DNA from: Paragonimus skrjabini miyazakii
Lineage: Eukaryota; Platyhelminthes; Trematoda; Plagiorchiida; Troglotrematidae
Length of the DNA stretch: 64,000 nucleotides
Reading direction: 5' to 3'
Assembly (NCBI GenBank): GCA_014338405.1
Contig: JTDE01001005.1
Span: forward strand, 15,598-79,597
Within the stretch, counting starts at the first letter, position 1. Each line of letters opens with the position of its first letter. Shown here piece by piece: positions 27,114-38,964 of this stretch. Both the position numbers and the translations under genes were made by a program. The notes beneath the pieces are model-generated. The model searched no databases, was not told the DNA's origin, and saw nothing but the letters and a program-made list of their open reading frames with translations.

Positions 27114-29100
27114 TCACTTCACAGACAACTCGGTCAAACAACGAAAACATTCACGCCACTGAGTTTGATTAGCCACCATCTCACTTGATGTCTCCAGCCG
27201 CCGACTCTGTGAGTCGCGAGGGTCACAGCCCGGGAGACGAACCCGATCTACAGTGACCAATCCCTTCGTGAACGATTTCACTTGTCTACGCCAGGTCATC
27301 ATCTGACCACCTCGCACCTTACGTCAGTGGGCCGCAGCGTTGGCAGAGAGAGATTCATGTGGCAAACTACCAGCTAGCATCCTTAGTTCATGACCTAACC
27401 ATCTAAATCTGTGCAAGTGTAAGGAGTGAATAAAAGAACTCGTTTGACTATCAGTGCCAAACACCCGCTCCCTAACCTCGTTGTTCACTGGTTGGTGCCA
27501 CCTGATACGAGTGATTGAACGCAGACATCGGTGGTCGAAAACCTGGAGGCGGTTCACGTCCTTTACTCTGATCGGCCATGTTTCGCTGCTGTAAAGTAAT
27601 ACGGCCCTCACTGTTGCCTGATATACGCGACCCTTAAGCTTCAGAGAGATACCTTTCTGTCGCCATAAGTACCTCAGATTAGTAAACACCGCCCTAGCCT
27701 TAGAAATACGCGCCTCTATTTCATTCTCTACACCTCCGCCGCCGCCGCTGATGCAGCTTCCCAGGTATACAAACCGGTCAACAACCTCCATGACTTCATT
27801 ATCTAACACTAAACCTACGTAATCACAGCAATCTTGCAGAAGCACTTTGCATTTCGAGGCTGCAAAGTGCATTCCGAAGTACTTAGCAGAACGCGAAATT
27901 GCATTCAGCGTTGTTTGTACCGTTTGAAAATTGTCAAACAGCAACACCTTGTCGACAGCATACTCGAGATCAGTCAGCCTTCCACCAGGTAGGAGGTCCA
28001 CACCGGCATCATTTGAGTAACGCAAACAGTCCTCCATTATTTCGTCCATGACGAAATTAAACAAAAATAGTGAAAGGGTACAGCCTTGAAGTACACCGCT
28101 TCTGGTGCTGAAGCTGTCAGACAGCTCATCGTAAACCCTAACCTGAGCCGAAGTATGGGAGTAAAGCGCCGACAGTATGTTCACTTACTTGGTCAGTACA
28201 GTCCTGCGTTTAAGCGACTCCAAAATTGTAGATCGATCCACCAAATCTAGCGCACCTTTATAATCGAGGAATACGGCGATTGTTGGCCGGTGGTATACAT
28301 GATGCTGCTCCATAATTTGACGAAGGGCATAAATTTGATCAATACATTTCCGCTCAGGGCGAAACCTCTCCTGTTCTTCCGTAATGTTTGCCTCCCAAGC
28401 TGCAGTGAGTCGACGATGTATGATGGATGCCAAAAATGACTGGGATCAAACTAATCCCCTTACAGTTTTCGCAAGGGTCCCTGATACCTTTCTTCAATAT
28501 GGACACTATTACCTAGTTACCCCAGCACGGAAGTATAGTCTCTGTCGTCCACACACATTGAATCAGCCTAGTCAAAGCGACTGTTAACGCCTTTCCACCT
28601 TCTTTGGAAAGTGCCGGCACGACATCATCAGGACCAGCAGCTCTGTTACGTTTGAAAGTCGAGATGCAATTGTGAATCTCACTCTCAGTGGGTAGCTCCA
28701 AATCTACCGACCAGGGTGCTACACTACAAGTTTGTGGCGGCAACACAATAGAAGCAGAAGGTCAGCCAAATTGCCCCTCAACGTGTTTTGCTCTGTGGTC
28801 TGACCTTCTGAATTTACTTCAGGTGAATGCGCCATCCGCCTCGCTGATAGCTTCACTGACAGGCAGTCGCCTGGGCCCATTGGCATGAATAAGCTTGGTG
28901 ATTTTGCCGGTGTTCCCTGAAGCAGAGGCGGTTTCCATGTCCTTAACTTTTTCCACTAACCAGGCCCCACGATCAGCGTTTAGTCTACGTTTTAGTTTCC
29001 TACCGATATCCGATTTGTTATATGAACTGCCAGGAGGAATGTTCCGTCTGGCTTCTCACAACTCCAGGGGTTTCTTCAATATTCATTGTTTGTTCAGCCC
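27114..29100 (-). mobile_element. non-LTR retrotransposon relic 1 (RTE-like), 5'-truncated
   Basis: On the minus strand the reading runs from a pre-RT linker near 29100 through a reverse transcriptase to the C-terminal region ending at 27114. No endonuclease domain is recognisable upstream, so the copy looks 5'-truncated, the usual outcome of target-primed reverse transcription. The frame is broken by several nonsense changes and one frameshift. No target-site duplication or poly-A tail could be recognised by eye. The clade call (RTE-like, as in flatworm endonuclease-reverse transcriptases) rests on motif style and is less certain than the element class. Confidence 0.9.
27114..29100 (-). pseudogene. 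reverse transcriptase ORF of non-LTR relic 1, inactivated
   Basis: This encoded the polymerase that copies element RNA into DNA at a nicked target. Visible in order on the minus strand: linker (AWLVEKVKDMETASASGN, near 28950); RT entry motif RAAGPDDVVPALSKEGG (near 28620); FRPERKCIDQIYALRQ (near 28350); the first catalytic Asp in AVFLDYKGALDLVDR (near 28255); SGVLQGCTLSLFLFNF (near 28070); the catalytic box as LEYAVDKVLL instead of the usual YADD (27943-27973); YLGSCISG (near 27750); and a tail RGGQMMTWRR (near 27300). Stops interrupt it at 28513-28515, 28185-28187 (where Tyr is expected) and 27324-27326 (where Trp is expected), with two more near 28765 and 28825. A frameshift lies between 28433 and 28512. 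From 28433 to 27114 a single frame holds apart from two point nonsense changes, so decay is moderate. A run of GGC codons near 27745 gives a short Gly stretch. Confidence 0.9.
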
Positions 29101-32100
29101 ATGTACTCCCTCGCCGCGTGTGACAGTACCCGCTTCATGACTTGTCTGTGAGATTTGGGTTCAGCAGCTATTAGGATCTTCGGAGTAAGAACTACTAAGA
29201 CAGCTTTCTAAGAGGTCGGGAGGGGTCTATGAGCTAAATTTGATAGGATATTGGGGGAGGAGTCAGCAGTGGCATGTTTTCGCCTATCCACCTTGCTGTA
29301 TGCAGCAGATCGGGCGACCCGGTTTATACTGCAAGACGGCCGATGCAGTATGGGATTACTTGTGTTATGATTATTCATGGTTGTTTGTGGGCTGATATAC
29401 TGCCAGGGCGCCCAAACCTAGACAGGAGAATGATTAGGGTTCTCAGCCAAACTTTCTGGCTGAAAAACTTGTAATGCAAGGCAGCAGGTGGATGGCAGTG
29501 TACCAGAACTGGTACTTTTTCCGGAAAAACATGCCAACCTTCTTCCAATCCTCAATCTGGAGAACCAGGAGACTGTGGTTTTCCAGGCGTTTACCTATTG
29601 ACCTGTGTGGTATGAGTGACTCTGTCGGTGTGGTTTGGCCCTATAGGTCATCGAGATACACAAGCCGTCACACGACGTCAAGGTCCAGTCTCGTTTTGAC
29701 AGATATATGGTAGATACCAGATTAAATGTAAGGTTCAGGTTTGGCATTCTGTGTTGAAGAAAACTTATCCGTTCTTGATCGATCTTCTGTGTTCTCGACG
29801 TTGTAGATCCGTTTATACATTTGCCTTACTGACCTAAGCTGAGGAACCACTTGAGAACGCCCATGTGTATGTGCGTCTACCATCGGAAGTGATCATATTC
29901 CGTCAGTCTCAATAGACTACTCGCACGGATTACGAGGCAATGTGTACACAACATCTAGGTCGAGTGAGCGTCCATCATTTTAGCAGTGTCCAATAATGTG
30001 CAAAATGTATCTGCTGTTCAGCAAGGCCACGCGCTAAGCCAACATAAACGCGGTTCTGTTTGAGTTTGAACGTCGCCAATTTCGTATGGAGTTCTTTCTG
30101 TTTGTCCCTTACTCGTTGTTTACACACACAAAGAGACACGAACACGGATAAACGTCCATGGCTGTGCGTAGGATACTCCAGTACCATCCCTCCCCACCCT
30201 TTCCGGTAGACCAGGCGCACGAAGAACAACGGGCTGTGTGACAGGCTTGGTAGGCGCTCCTATATCTGAACGTAACCTGACAGGATAAGATTGAACGGTA
30301 ACTGAGTTTGGCCATGCCTGCCAAAATCATCCGGTTGTCTTCGCTTGTCTATCGGCTTGGCTCCACGTTCACAACCTGCTTTGCATCAATGTCAGCTGTG
30401 AGTTAATTTCAGTTGTGTGTGTCTGTACGTCCTATTTGACTGTCCAGCTCACCATATTTGTGTCTGGGTGAGAGCACACGTTCCAGACCGGACATCGGTA
30501 AGCGGACGACCTGGCCTGTTGGTCGCGATTGGGAAAAATGCGTTGCTGACAGCTGGTTGTCGTTTGGGTTGAATGACCAGCCCAGACACAATCTATCTAT
30601 CCATCCATCTACACATTCGTACTAAGTAATCTTGTCCTCCGCGAATGTGTAACGCGCGAGCGCATACGCTTGCGTGCATGCGCTCAGTCAAGTGCACACA
30701 GACAGTACTCCACTTGAGCAACAACATAATCCCCCAATTTTGTTGATCAGCGATGATCAGTGACCGAGTTGCGCTAGGGTTGTCCTGCACGCACAGGGTC
30801 TGACAGATTCGTTGGTTTTTTGACAGTATCCTTGCCCATATTTCGACTGAATCCTTGTGAATTTGCTATTTCCCCCTGCGGATAGGGATGCTGCTTGCAC
30901 TCTTGGCCTGGATATCAATTTCCGTGTCTACCGATTGAACATCACTCGGCTTACGGATGACTGTCGAGGCCTGATCTCATCATCTCAGTCATCAAACAAA
31001 ATGGAATTTGAATATTTTAAACTTGCTAGCTTAGTCTATCTATGTAATATTTTACTTCGAAATGTTAAGACGTCAACTGTCAGTCCCCCCCAAAGTGTAC
31101 GTTTATCTAGCTGTACTTCTTTCACAAAAAATTGTTTCACCCTCAAAAAATACCACTGCATCTCCTGTGCACACTGTGTACTATTTCAATGGTTCATCTT
31201 GACGTTATTGCCTGGCTAAGGAATAAGAGTGGTCTTCTTAGGTCTTCCGCATCTTGTAGCTCATGACACCTATCGTCGATCACATGACTGTGGGTTCAGG
31301 GTCTGAGTGCCGCAGTTACTCCTGAGTGCATGTCTCCAGGCTATAAATTACTTTCTTCGAAAAGCGTTAGCCCATATTCTACTTCTTGTCAGTTGCTACC
31401 GCCTTTCACTTCAGGCCACTGTTTCATCTTACTATTTTCCGTTACGTTTATCCAGGAGCCACCCTATAGGCATAGATTCTGTCGGTGATCTTGAGTTTAT
31501 GTTCTGGTTTTTCGTACAGAATGTGGAATCCTGGGTTGCTGTCACTGCATGCTTACGAGAGCATATTACCATGCATGTGTGTGCATATCTTGTCTTTCAG
31601 GACGTCCGAAAGAGGCCCTAGCTTTAATCACTGTCTCCTATCGAACTTTTGGACGCTCATCTGGATTGCACTTTTGCAGGCGGGCCGGGTCAAGGATGTA
31701 TCTTCCAATGGCATAATATCGATGATACAAAGTGAAAGACTTACTTGGATGGTATTTTGGTATTGTAGCTTCTGACTACCAGGATTTCGCTTATCTGCCT
31801 TGGGATGTCCTTAAAACAACTGCTCCGAACTTCGTTCTTCAGTAGTGCGATGAACGTGTCCTAATCGTTGAAGCTAGTTGGACATCAACTTGGGTTTAGT
31901 TCCGTTAGTCTCTACTTAGTGAAGTAACTAAGCGTTCGGACCTTCAGATATGCAAGACACGCCTCAGAAATTATAGACGGAAGTGGCTCAGATATCGCAC
32001 CTAACGAACTTGAAACATCAAAACGCCGAATGGTCAACGGGTAACCATTTATGCGGTAGTTTAGCTAAACCCCGTTCTTCGAGTCCTGGAGATCGATTGT

Positions 32101-32739
32101 TAACAGTACAGTTAGCTACAAAGTAAACAAAGTTGGGACTAAGACAAAGCAATATTTTATGCCAGAAATGATGTTAACTTCACCAGAGATTGATCCAGCC
32201 GACTGCACCTTCGCACTCATACTTGTATGTAACGTTTTACTTAAACTGACAATTTACCTAGATATCCACACTGATAAAGCACCACTCACAATGCCTCATG
32301 GCTAAAGGTAGAAAACGCCCTGGTAGGACCCGCAAAGAGGACTGCAACACCCGGAATTAGTGAATTACCCTAGGAATCGTATTTCACTTCGAACCGCGAA
32401 GTTAATAGCAGGACTAGTTTCAGTCAACAGTCGTTACACATGGGACAGGGACATGGGTTTGTAGATGTATGTCAGCAGTAGAAATCAGTCTGCCATTGAT
32501 TGATGCCAATGGCGGCTGTAGAGTCACAGACTGTAATCTGGCTGGTCCGATACGGAACAAAGAACCTGGCGAATTGCGAAAGGTCTCGCGCTGAAACCGT
32601 TTGTTAGGTCTTTATCTTGTATCCTAAAGCGGCGTTGGATCGATCCGCTATTAGGTTGTCTATTGTGCTGGGGTTTAGACAAACAGTGAGCCGGATGGAT
32701 TTTCACCACAATAACCTACAATGGCTGGTGGAGTCCACG
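29101..32739. other. unassigned stretch between the two LINE relics
   Basis: Apart from a possible Gypsy-like RT scrap (29474-29713), nothing is recognised. Open frames at 30857-31219 and 31307-31775 have no domain. The region 30655-30710 is rich in alternating purine-pyrimidine (GCGCGAGCGCATACG and similar). Confidence 0.5.
29474..29713 (-). pseudogene. possible Ty3/Gypsy-like reverse transcriptase scrap
   Basis: One minus-strand frame reads RLVYLDDL, then about 35 residues later GKRLENHSLLV and MFFRKKYQF. Ty3/Gypsy RTs have a catalytic LVYLDD box followed at roughly this distance by a K-C-x-F-F-R motif and FLGH. The spacing and several residues fit. However, the frame has two stops, the Cys and FLGH are missing, and nothing Gypsy-like was found on either side (no integrase, RNase H or LTR). 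A chance resemblance cannot be excluded. Confidence 0.3.
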
Positions 32740-33720
32740 ACACCTCCTGAAGCTGGCGAGCGGCGAACACTCTTTTTATATCACTTCGACTGGTCCGGAA
32801 TACATTCTGTTCTTGGGAAGCATTGGTCTGCGAGCCTTCTATCTTAGGTTGATTGTGCTAGAAGTTGTTCAGCACAGCTGAGCAGACTGATGCCAAGGTA
32901 ACTGCCCCTGCCTTTAAATAGAAGCACACATTGATCACCTATGAACTCCTGCGGGACTGTTTCCTGTTTTCAAATGGAGTAAACCGTCTAAACCATGGCA
33001 AGTTCCATAGCTGGACTACCATGCTTCAGAAGTTCCCACGGCAACCCATCTTCACCCGCAGCTTTTCCGTGTTGGCGTTGTTCAATGATGTTTGGGACCT
33101 CTGCGAAGCCCAGAGCGTGCAAAATTGTCTCTTAGACGGCTTGCTGCACTAGGTTGTTCACTAGTGTCTACTCGTGGCAAGTCGATTCGGTAGGTCGCCA
33201 AAGTTGTTGCACCATATTCTCGTAATGAGTTCCGGTTGTGTGCACAAAGTGTCAGAGGCTTCGACCACTAATGCTTTAGCAGGCTGGATAGACGGATCTA
33301 AATTCACCCTGAGAGATTTAAAGACCTCGTTGTTTTGTTGGCAGCCATCGTAACCCTTCATCAACCCATCTTGTTTTTTACCATTTGTCATTGCTTCTAC
33401 GATGTCGTTCAATGAGTTGACGGCGGGTCCTATGGAGTGACATTTTGCCTCAATTGCTTGAGTCTATTATGGAGATAGCAGATACTTTATACTTCTCTCA
33501 TATCATATCCAAGTTAACCACGTCAAGGTCACCGAACCAATCCGGGCATTTCCGATGCTGAATACCAGTCGTTTCGGTGGTTGTTCCCATTCCATTATCC
33601 TTGAGATATTGCCATATATCCTTAGGGGTAGTGGATATGGGAGTGCCTTTGAGATGGACGACAAATGCATGTTGGGAACTAGTCCTTGAGTCTTTGAATT
33701 CTCCAGTCGTCTAACATCCA
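32740..33720 (-). pseudogene. linker and N-terminal RT of non-LTR relic 2, several frames
   Basis: Pieces in different minus-strand frames line up with the post-endonuclease linker and RT entry of RTE-like elements. They are LDVRRLENSKT (near 33715), HRKCPDWFGD (33527-33553, usually DWFDEND), an 83-residue frame at 33161-33412 with EASDTLCTQPELITRIW and FGDLPNRLATS (usually ...LT...I..RW..HF..LLNRPS), then HGKAAGEDGLPWELLKHG (near 33035), and EQNVFRTSRSDIKRVFAARQ (near 32790, usually EQAGFRPGRSCIDQIFALRQ). At least three frame changes and several stops separate them. The catalytic part of RT is not recognisable. Confidence 0.75.
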
Positions 33721-33939
33721 GCCTTTTTCGTTGACGGACTAGCCTGAGATAATGGACTGGAGTGTGCGAATAAATAGCTTAGTTCTGGCCAGTCTATGCT
33801 CCGTACTCCATACGGCAGCACGCTCCACTCGCGTCATTCACTCATGTTGCGCTGTAGTGCGAAAACTTAATGAGGCCAATGGCAGTGACCGCTTTGTGAA
33901 TAAATTGAGGTCGTGATATTGGTTCAGTCATCTGCAAAC

Positions 33940-34525
33940 GAGTTTCTGATATTCAATCCTTGTGTATCACAGAGATGGTGCAGACTGTTACCGTTCTCAT
34001 TCACTGCACCAGTGCCGTGAGGTCCAAGGATACCCTGCCAGGTTCTTGAGGTATGCACAATCCGCTTGATAAGATCGACCAGAAAAAACAATCAGCCACT
34101 TGCCGATATCGAGAGATTTGTGATGAATAGCTGATCATAAATCTAGTTCTTTTGCCACTGACGTGTCAAACGGTCGGACACTAAAAACTGGCGGACTTAA
34201 CTCGACCAAGTCGCGGATGCATCATTATGATGAACCTATGCTCACTGAGTTGATACAATCAACGACTGACCTTCCGAACACATTCCGCTAGATAGCTGAT
34301 CCAGTTGGGGGTGTAACCAGCGCCTGCCTCCAGGAACTTACTTTGGTCTACAAGTTTTATCTCACTCAGAACTGCTACATTATTGCAGTCTTTGTTCAGG
34401 CTCATCTCAGTTATTGCGACGTGGCGTTCCGCCTGTCCCGTGTTGCAGCGTACGTACATTCCGTGTCCCGTCAGAGAGCATCGCAAGTCCACGACTTCCT
34501 CGGATAGACTTGAAGGGCCCCACAT
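33940..34525 (-). pseudogene. endonuclease domain of non-LTR relic 2, frameshifted
   Basis: This encoded the apurinic-type endonuclease that nicks target DNA. An 88-residue open frame (34259-34525) contains NVAVLSEIKLVDQSKF then LEAGAGYT, the expected SE(T)-x-L and GAGYTFFWSG region of EEN-type endonucleases. In the neighbouring frame RNVRTLQHGTG matches the usual TWNVRTL start, so a frameshift lies near 34450. Further down, GPHGTGAVNENGNSLHHLC (33942-34029) matches the G-x-x-N-x-NG-x-x-L-x-x-LC motif after the GDFNA box. The GDFNA box itself and the terminal SDH motif were not found. The domain is clearly dead. Class assignment is firm; the subfamily is not. Confidence 0.75.
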
Positions 34526-36349
34526 TAAACTTGTGGCTCAGCCTAGTCTATAAGGCGAAGTATAGGATTTTCTTGGGAGACTATCTGGTGCCAATGACAA
34601 AAATTTGTCTCTTGTTGATGGGGGACTAACCGAGCCCAGCGGCGCAATCAGTGAAACGTTGATCCTTAGTTCCGACTGCTGCTGCGTGCGGTAGATGTAT
34701 TAGAAGCTTTAGCATGCTTATGCAGAGTACTGTAAGTTTATCGACTTCTATGGTCCACCGCTAGACAGTCAGAGTATGAACCCATTTTCTGATGGTGGTG
34801 CTGCAACTGTAAATGTAGTTCTGCTGTGTACTCATAGAGTCGTGCCTCACTGTCTAAGCACTCCTACACAGTTAGTGGTGGGACACAAGATTGTACACCT
34901 CCTTTCATAAGTACATACATAAGGCTTCAAGACTACTGTTAAATTGTGCTGGGTAAATTACAGAATGTTTGTGGCTCAGGTTACGTTGTTCTCAAGACCA
35001 GCTGCCCCCCTATGATGTGAGTTTATCTCCTATGGTGTGATAGGTAAAGTGTATTAAATTCAGTCATTCACGTGCTATTCGGTGCTTTGGGCAAATCGTT
35101 CGGAAAAGTGACATTGTAAGCTATTTAAAGGTTATGAACTGCCAGTTCCAGATATCGAATTACGCAGACCTTGAAAGCCCCTAAAACTACGATAATACGC
35201 GGAATGTCTCGTTACATTATGATCAGTGCCGTCACTGAGAGTGGACTACGAGTGCATCTCGGGTGTCAAAGGGAACTGCTGAAGCGTTTGCCATCGTTTG
35301 ACTCCTAACTAAGACCCACCCAAAAGGGTTCGTTATTACTATTCACGGGCTCCTGGGACGTATGTTTTCTCTTCACAGGAAATATAAAATGAGAGTAAAG
35401 AACAAAAATTTTAAAACTTAGACTGCAAAACGATTGTGGTGCATATGAATTGTCGAATTCACATATAATCCTTATTTACCCCCAACTAATACAAAAACAC
35501 AAACGGTTCAATATTGTAACCCATGAATTCTTAACGTTCATGCATTTGTGAATAGTAAAACTTGGCTAGTAAAATTGGAAGTGAACTAACCAGAAAAAAA
35601 TAGATTGTACACTTTACAACATGCTGAATTTCTGCTTACATCCACGTGACATCAGCAGGGCTAAATTACAATACACTGGTCCTGGAGGACCAGAGTGTAC
35701 TTGTATCAAATCGTGAACATGTATGGACAATGAAATACTGCTCAACAAAAGTGCCCCGTGTATAACAAAAAAGTAAGCTCAGAAATACAGAACTATTGTG
35801 AACCTATCTTCTGTTGAAGTGCAACCTTATAAAACATTCTAGGTTACTTGAACTCACAATGGGTTATAAGTCAATGGCAGTAATCTAGAAGTTACGGTTA
35901 ATGTTCCAAGAGCTAATGGACCACATTGTGTATGGTAATGCAGTCTTTTAAATTATCTTCCTTGACCCTTAAACGACGAGACTTACTGTGGTATGCAAAT
36001 ACTGTGTGAGCGCTGATCGTGCAATGGATTTCATCAATTCATTGACACAGCTTGATATAAAATCTAGTAAATCGTAGTTTTGGTTTTATAAAAAGATAAT
36101 CAACTGTGAATTATAAGTTACAAACACTGAGCCATAATTGCTTGTGAGTAATGCCTGGATTGTATGAAAGAAGACAACAACTATCCTGTTAACTCATATC
36201 GATTACTTCATGACTAGGACTTATCTACATGTTGAAATCAGTTGAATGGTATTTTTGTAAATTGCCTACCGGGAAATCTGTACGTTATTCACAAACGAAT
36301 GTAGCTGTGCGTTTACATACTGTAACTTAATCGTGTGTATTTGGAGGTC

Positions 36350-36420
36350 AGTGGCGTGGTGATTGACACGGTTGTTTCATGATTGATTGGCCAAAGTTCA
36401 TATCTCGATCACGGCAAACA
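36350..36420 (+). repeat. degenerate tRNA-like/SINE-like fragment A
   Basis: It contains GTGGCGTGGTGATTGACACG then AGTTCATATCTCG, resembling an A-box region and a mutated B box (expected GGTTCAAATCTCG). It shares TGACACGGTTGTTTCATGA with fragment B at 37508-37528 (about 15 of 19 positions), in the same orientation. Confidence 0.35.
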
Positions 36421-37497
36421 TATATAATACTGACGAGATCTAACAGAAAGTTATCTGAAGTCCAATGTTTGTGTTTGAAAGATGTTATCTGAAACATTTG
36501 TGAGAATGTGACAGTTGTGATCAGTTGAGTGATTTTTTAGATGTATGGGGGAAATAAGTAGTTCTTCCTAAACATTTTACAGCATTACAATAATGAGAAT
36601 CTTTGTAGCAAAGTCAATGAGTCGATCGTTTATAGACATTGTAATTTTTGGAACCTGTTATTTATGTGAATTATGTTTGGAAGTACGGGTGTAGACCTTT
36701 CGAAGAGATCATATAAAGCAATGTGACTGTGATTTCCTCTGAGGATTATCTCGTCTGCACATCATATTGAAAATGTAGTCGATTGACAAAGGCATATCGG
36801 AAATGTTAACTAAAAATGGTGACAGAATAACTAACTACAACACGCCCGCTTTGTCAGATATCAACTTACGTAAGCAGCAGTTGAAACTTACAAAGTGATA
36901 ACGTCTCACAGATTGCTCGTAAAACCATGTGAAATGTGAGGTTCATGCTGTAAAATTTCAGACACAACAATAAACAGTTCCCTTCTGGTGTATTGGGCAC
37001 TTTGTTGTGATCAAAAATTGAAATTTAATGTCATCGGTTTTGGCATTTACAGGGACAGAGAGAAAGTAAGAGTACCAATGTAAGGACAAATCGTTCAGAT
37101 TTAGACTGTAATCTCTACAAGTTGTGTTTTTGGGTAAACAGTGGGGTACTGGGTTAACGTAATATTGACCGTCACTCGAAAGTAATCGTATCACTCCCAC
37201 ATATACAAATTTTTCAACCTATCCCTTTCGAATAGAAGTAAAGTAAAATACGAAAACTGAGACTCAGTGCGAATGGCGCTCAACTTATGGCGAATAAGTA
37301 ACCTAATTCCTATTATTAATCGGTATACTGTGGGGCAAGTTGAGCAAATTCTTTTATTTCACGGGTTGTCGACAGAAATTGACAGAACACTTACCGTGTC
37401 TTCTTTCTAGACGATCGGACAACCTGAGCATTATTCACCAAACATTATAGCTCAGCGTTTAAATATAATAGTTCAATCATATCTATTACGATGTTAG

Positions 37498-37552
37498 TTG
37501 TGCAGCGATGAACACGGTTGCCTCATGAGTTCAACTCCCGTTCATCACAAGG
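37498..37552 (+). repeat. degenerate tRNA-like/SINE-like fragment B
   Basis: It shares a GAACACGGTTGCCTCATGA core with fragment A, followed by GAGTTCAACTCCCG, a B-box-like block. It is too short and altered to be a tRNA gene. Confidence 0.35.
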
Positions 37553-38667
37553 ATGTGTAGTTCTAATTACAGACAACGCCACCACTATTTCCAGCTTTCA
37601 GAAATATGTACTTCTGGTGAGTTCAAGTGAGAGCACCAGTTTACAGGCTATGGTGGCATAAGAAGCACGTGATTACTGTCAAAATTCACCAGAGACACAC
37701 GACCAGTTTCGTGGTTGTTATTTCTCATTCGGTGTGCATATCCAGTGGATTTCTGCCACTCCACTTACTACAGAAACGGCAGAAGAAGCTAATTTGCGAA
37801 CTCTTTTTTTCCGTTTATCTTAACTTCAGGGGAATCCGTGGGCAAATACAGGTATTAAGAGACATTATACGAGATGTGTAGAAACTCCGTCAACTCCAGA
37901 ATCAGAGATGATATTCTGTTTCTACCAAATGCAGCGGCATAACTGCATGTTTTCTGTAAACTCTCTTGACTTCTTTAGTGGCCCACGGATTCCATTGCGT
38001 CTGAGATAAGCAGAACAGATAATCCATGCATGAAGTAGTAACCAAAGAAGCAAAGTCGTTTCTTTGTGTCGCCAAGTAGTGTTTCACTGGACATTTTGAT
38101 GACTAACAAATGCTAAGGAATCAGATGGTCTAATAATGCCGTATGTTCTATGCAGAGACATGGACAAGATGAGCTCATCACATTTGCTTTTGGTGTAAAT
38201 GGGGCATTTTACTAAAATGTGCTGTGTATCTACCTGTACTTCACAACGAAGTGAATACATATAAGGATTTCTCAGAGACAGTGTCAGTTGCGCACTTCAT
38301 AACGTTTATCAGTTTGTGGATGGCTGCGAAATGAAACCATACCATGAATGGTGCACTCATTGGATGTGAATCTGAATTACGCCCAGTAGAACAGGGTGAA
38401 TTGTGATACTTCTAGATGTTCCCATGATAAGGCTTCGCAGAGTTTTCAATCAGTTATGTTGAGTTTTGATGAAACGGGATATCAAAATATGCAGGCAGAG
38501 TAAATATGAGGATAAAAGAACTTATTACAGTGGAACAAATCTCCACTGAAAAGAGAGTGTTTTGATCTTTGTCCTCAGAACAAAACATGATGGCTCAAGG
38601 GTTAGTTTATCTTACTTCATTAACAGACATGGAGCCATAGTTCAGTGAACAGTGCATACACAATGAA

Positions 38668-38964
38668 TCACTCACTACTCATCACGCAGTGTGATATGTG
38701 AACATCTGGTTGGCTGTATACAGCACTAGATCTCTTGATCCATATGTCTGACTGAATAATGTATGTATGTGTCTGCGTATCGGTCAGGTCGAAACGAAAT
38801 CCACCATACTCACAATCATCATGGTGTGGTCGATCGTACATTTGGCCCTGATTGATACGAACTGATCGTTTTCTTGGCCGACCGGTTGTCATACCCATGT
38901 GCATGCACCTGCGAACACAGGCGCTTCTCTGCTTTTCACGCCGTTCCTGTTTTGGCCTCCCCAT
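38668..38964 (-). CDS. candidate small basic protein or first exon with AT-hook-like motif
   Basis: A 98-codon minus-strand frame starts at a good ATG context (AAGCCATGG) with MGRPKQERREKQ and contains TTGRPRKRSVR near residues 26-36. The GRP-R-K-R core is the AT-hook signature that binds the minor groove of AT-rich DNA, and a second GRPK sits at the N-terminus. The first 50 residues are strongly basic; the rest is mixed, with no recognised domain. A donor-like GATT|GTGAGTATG lies inside the frame near 38810, so the true exon might be only the N-terminal half. It could be a real nuclear-protein exon or a chance frame; there is no homology evidence. Confidence 0.3.
   Translation of the reverse strand: MGRPKQERREKQRSACVRRCMHMGMTTGRPRKRSVRINQGQMYDRPHHDDCEYGGFRFDLTDTQTHTYIIQSDIWIKRSSAVYSQPDVHISHCVMSSE

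Larger units (their letters stand above)
32740..34620 (-). mobile_element. non-LTR retrotransposon relic 2 (endonuclease plus RT start), 3'-incomplete
   Basis: The minus strand reads from an AP-type endonuclease near 34500 through the inter-domain linker to the first RT motifs near 32750. Below that the similarity fades; no YADD box or C-terminal region was recognised between about 31800 and 32740. Its linker differs from that of relic 1 and both carry overlapping domains, so these are two independent insertions, probably of different subfamilies. Loss of the 3' part is unusual for a simple insertion and points to a later deletion, an insertion, or divergence beyond recognition. Confidence 0.8.
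34621..38667. other. no supported gene; two short SINE-like fragments
   Basis: The stretch is AT-rich with few open frames. Fragments near 36350 and 37498 share a tRNA-like core and are listed separately. Nothing else is recognised. Confidence 0.55.
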
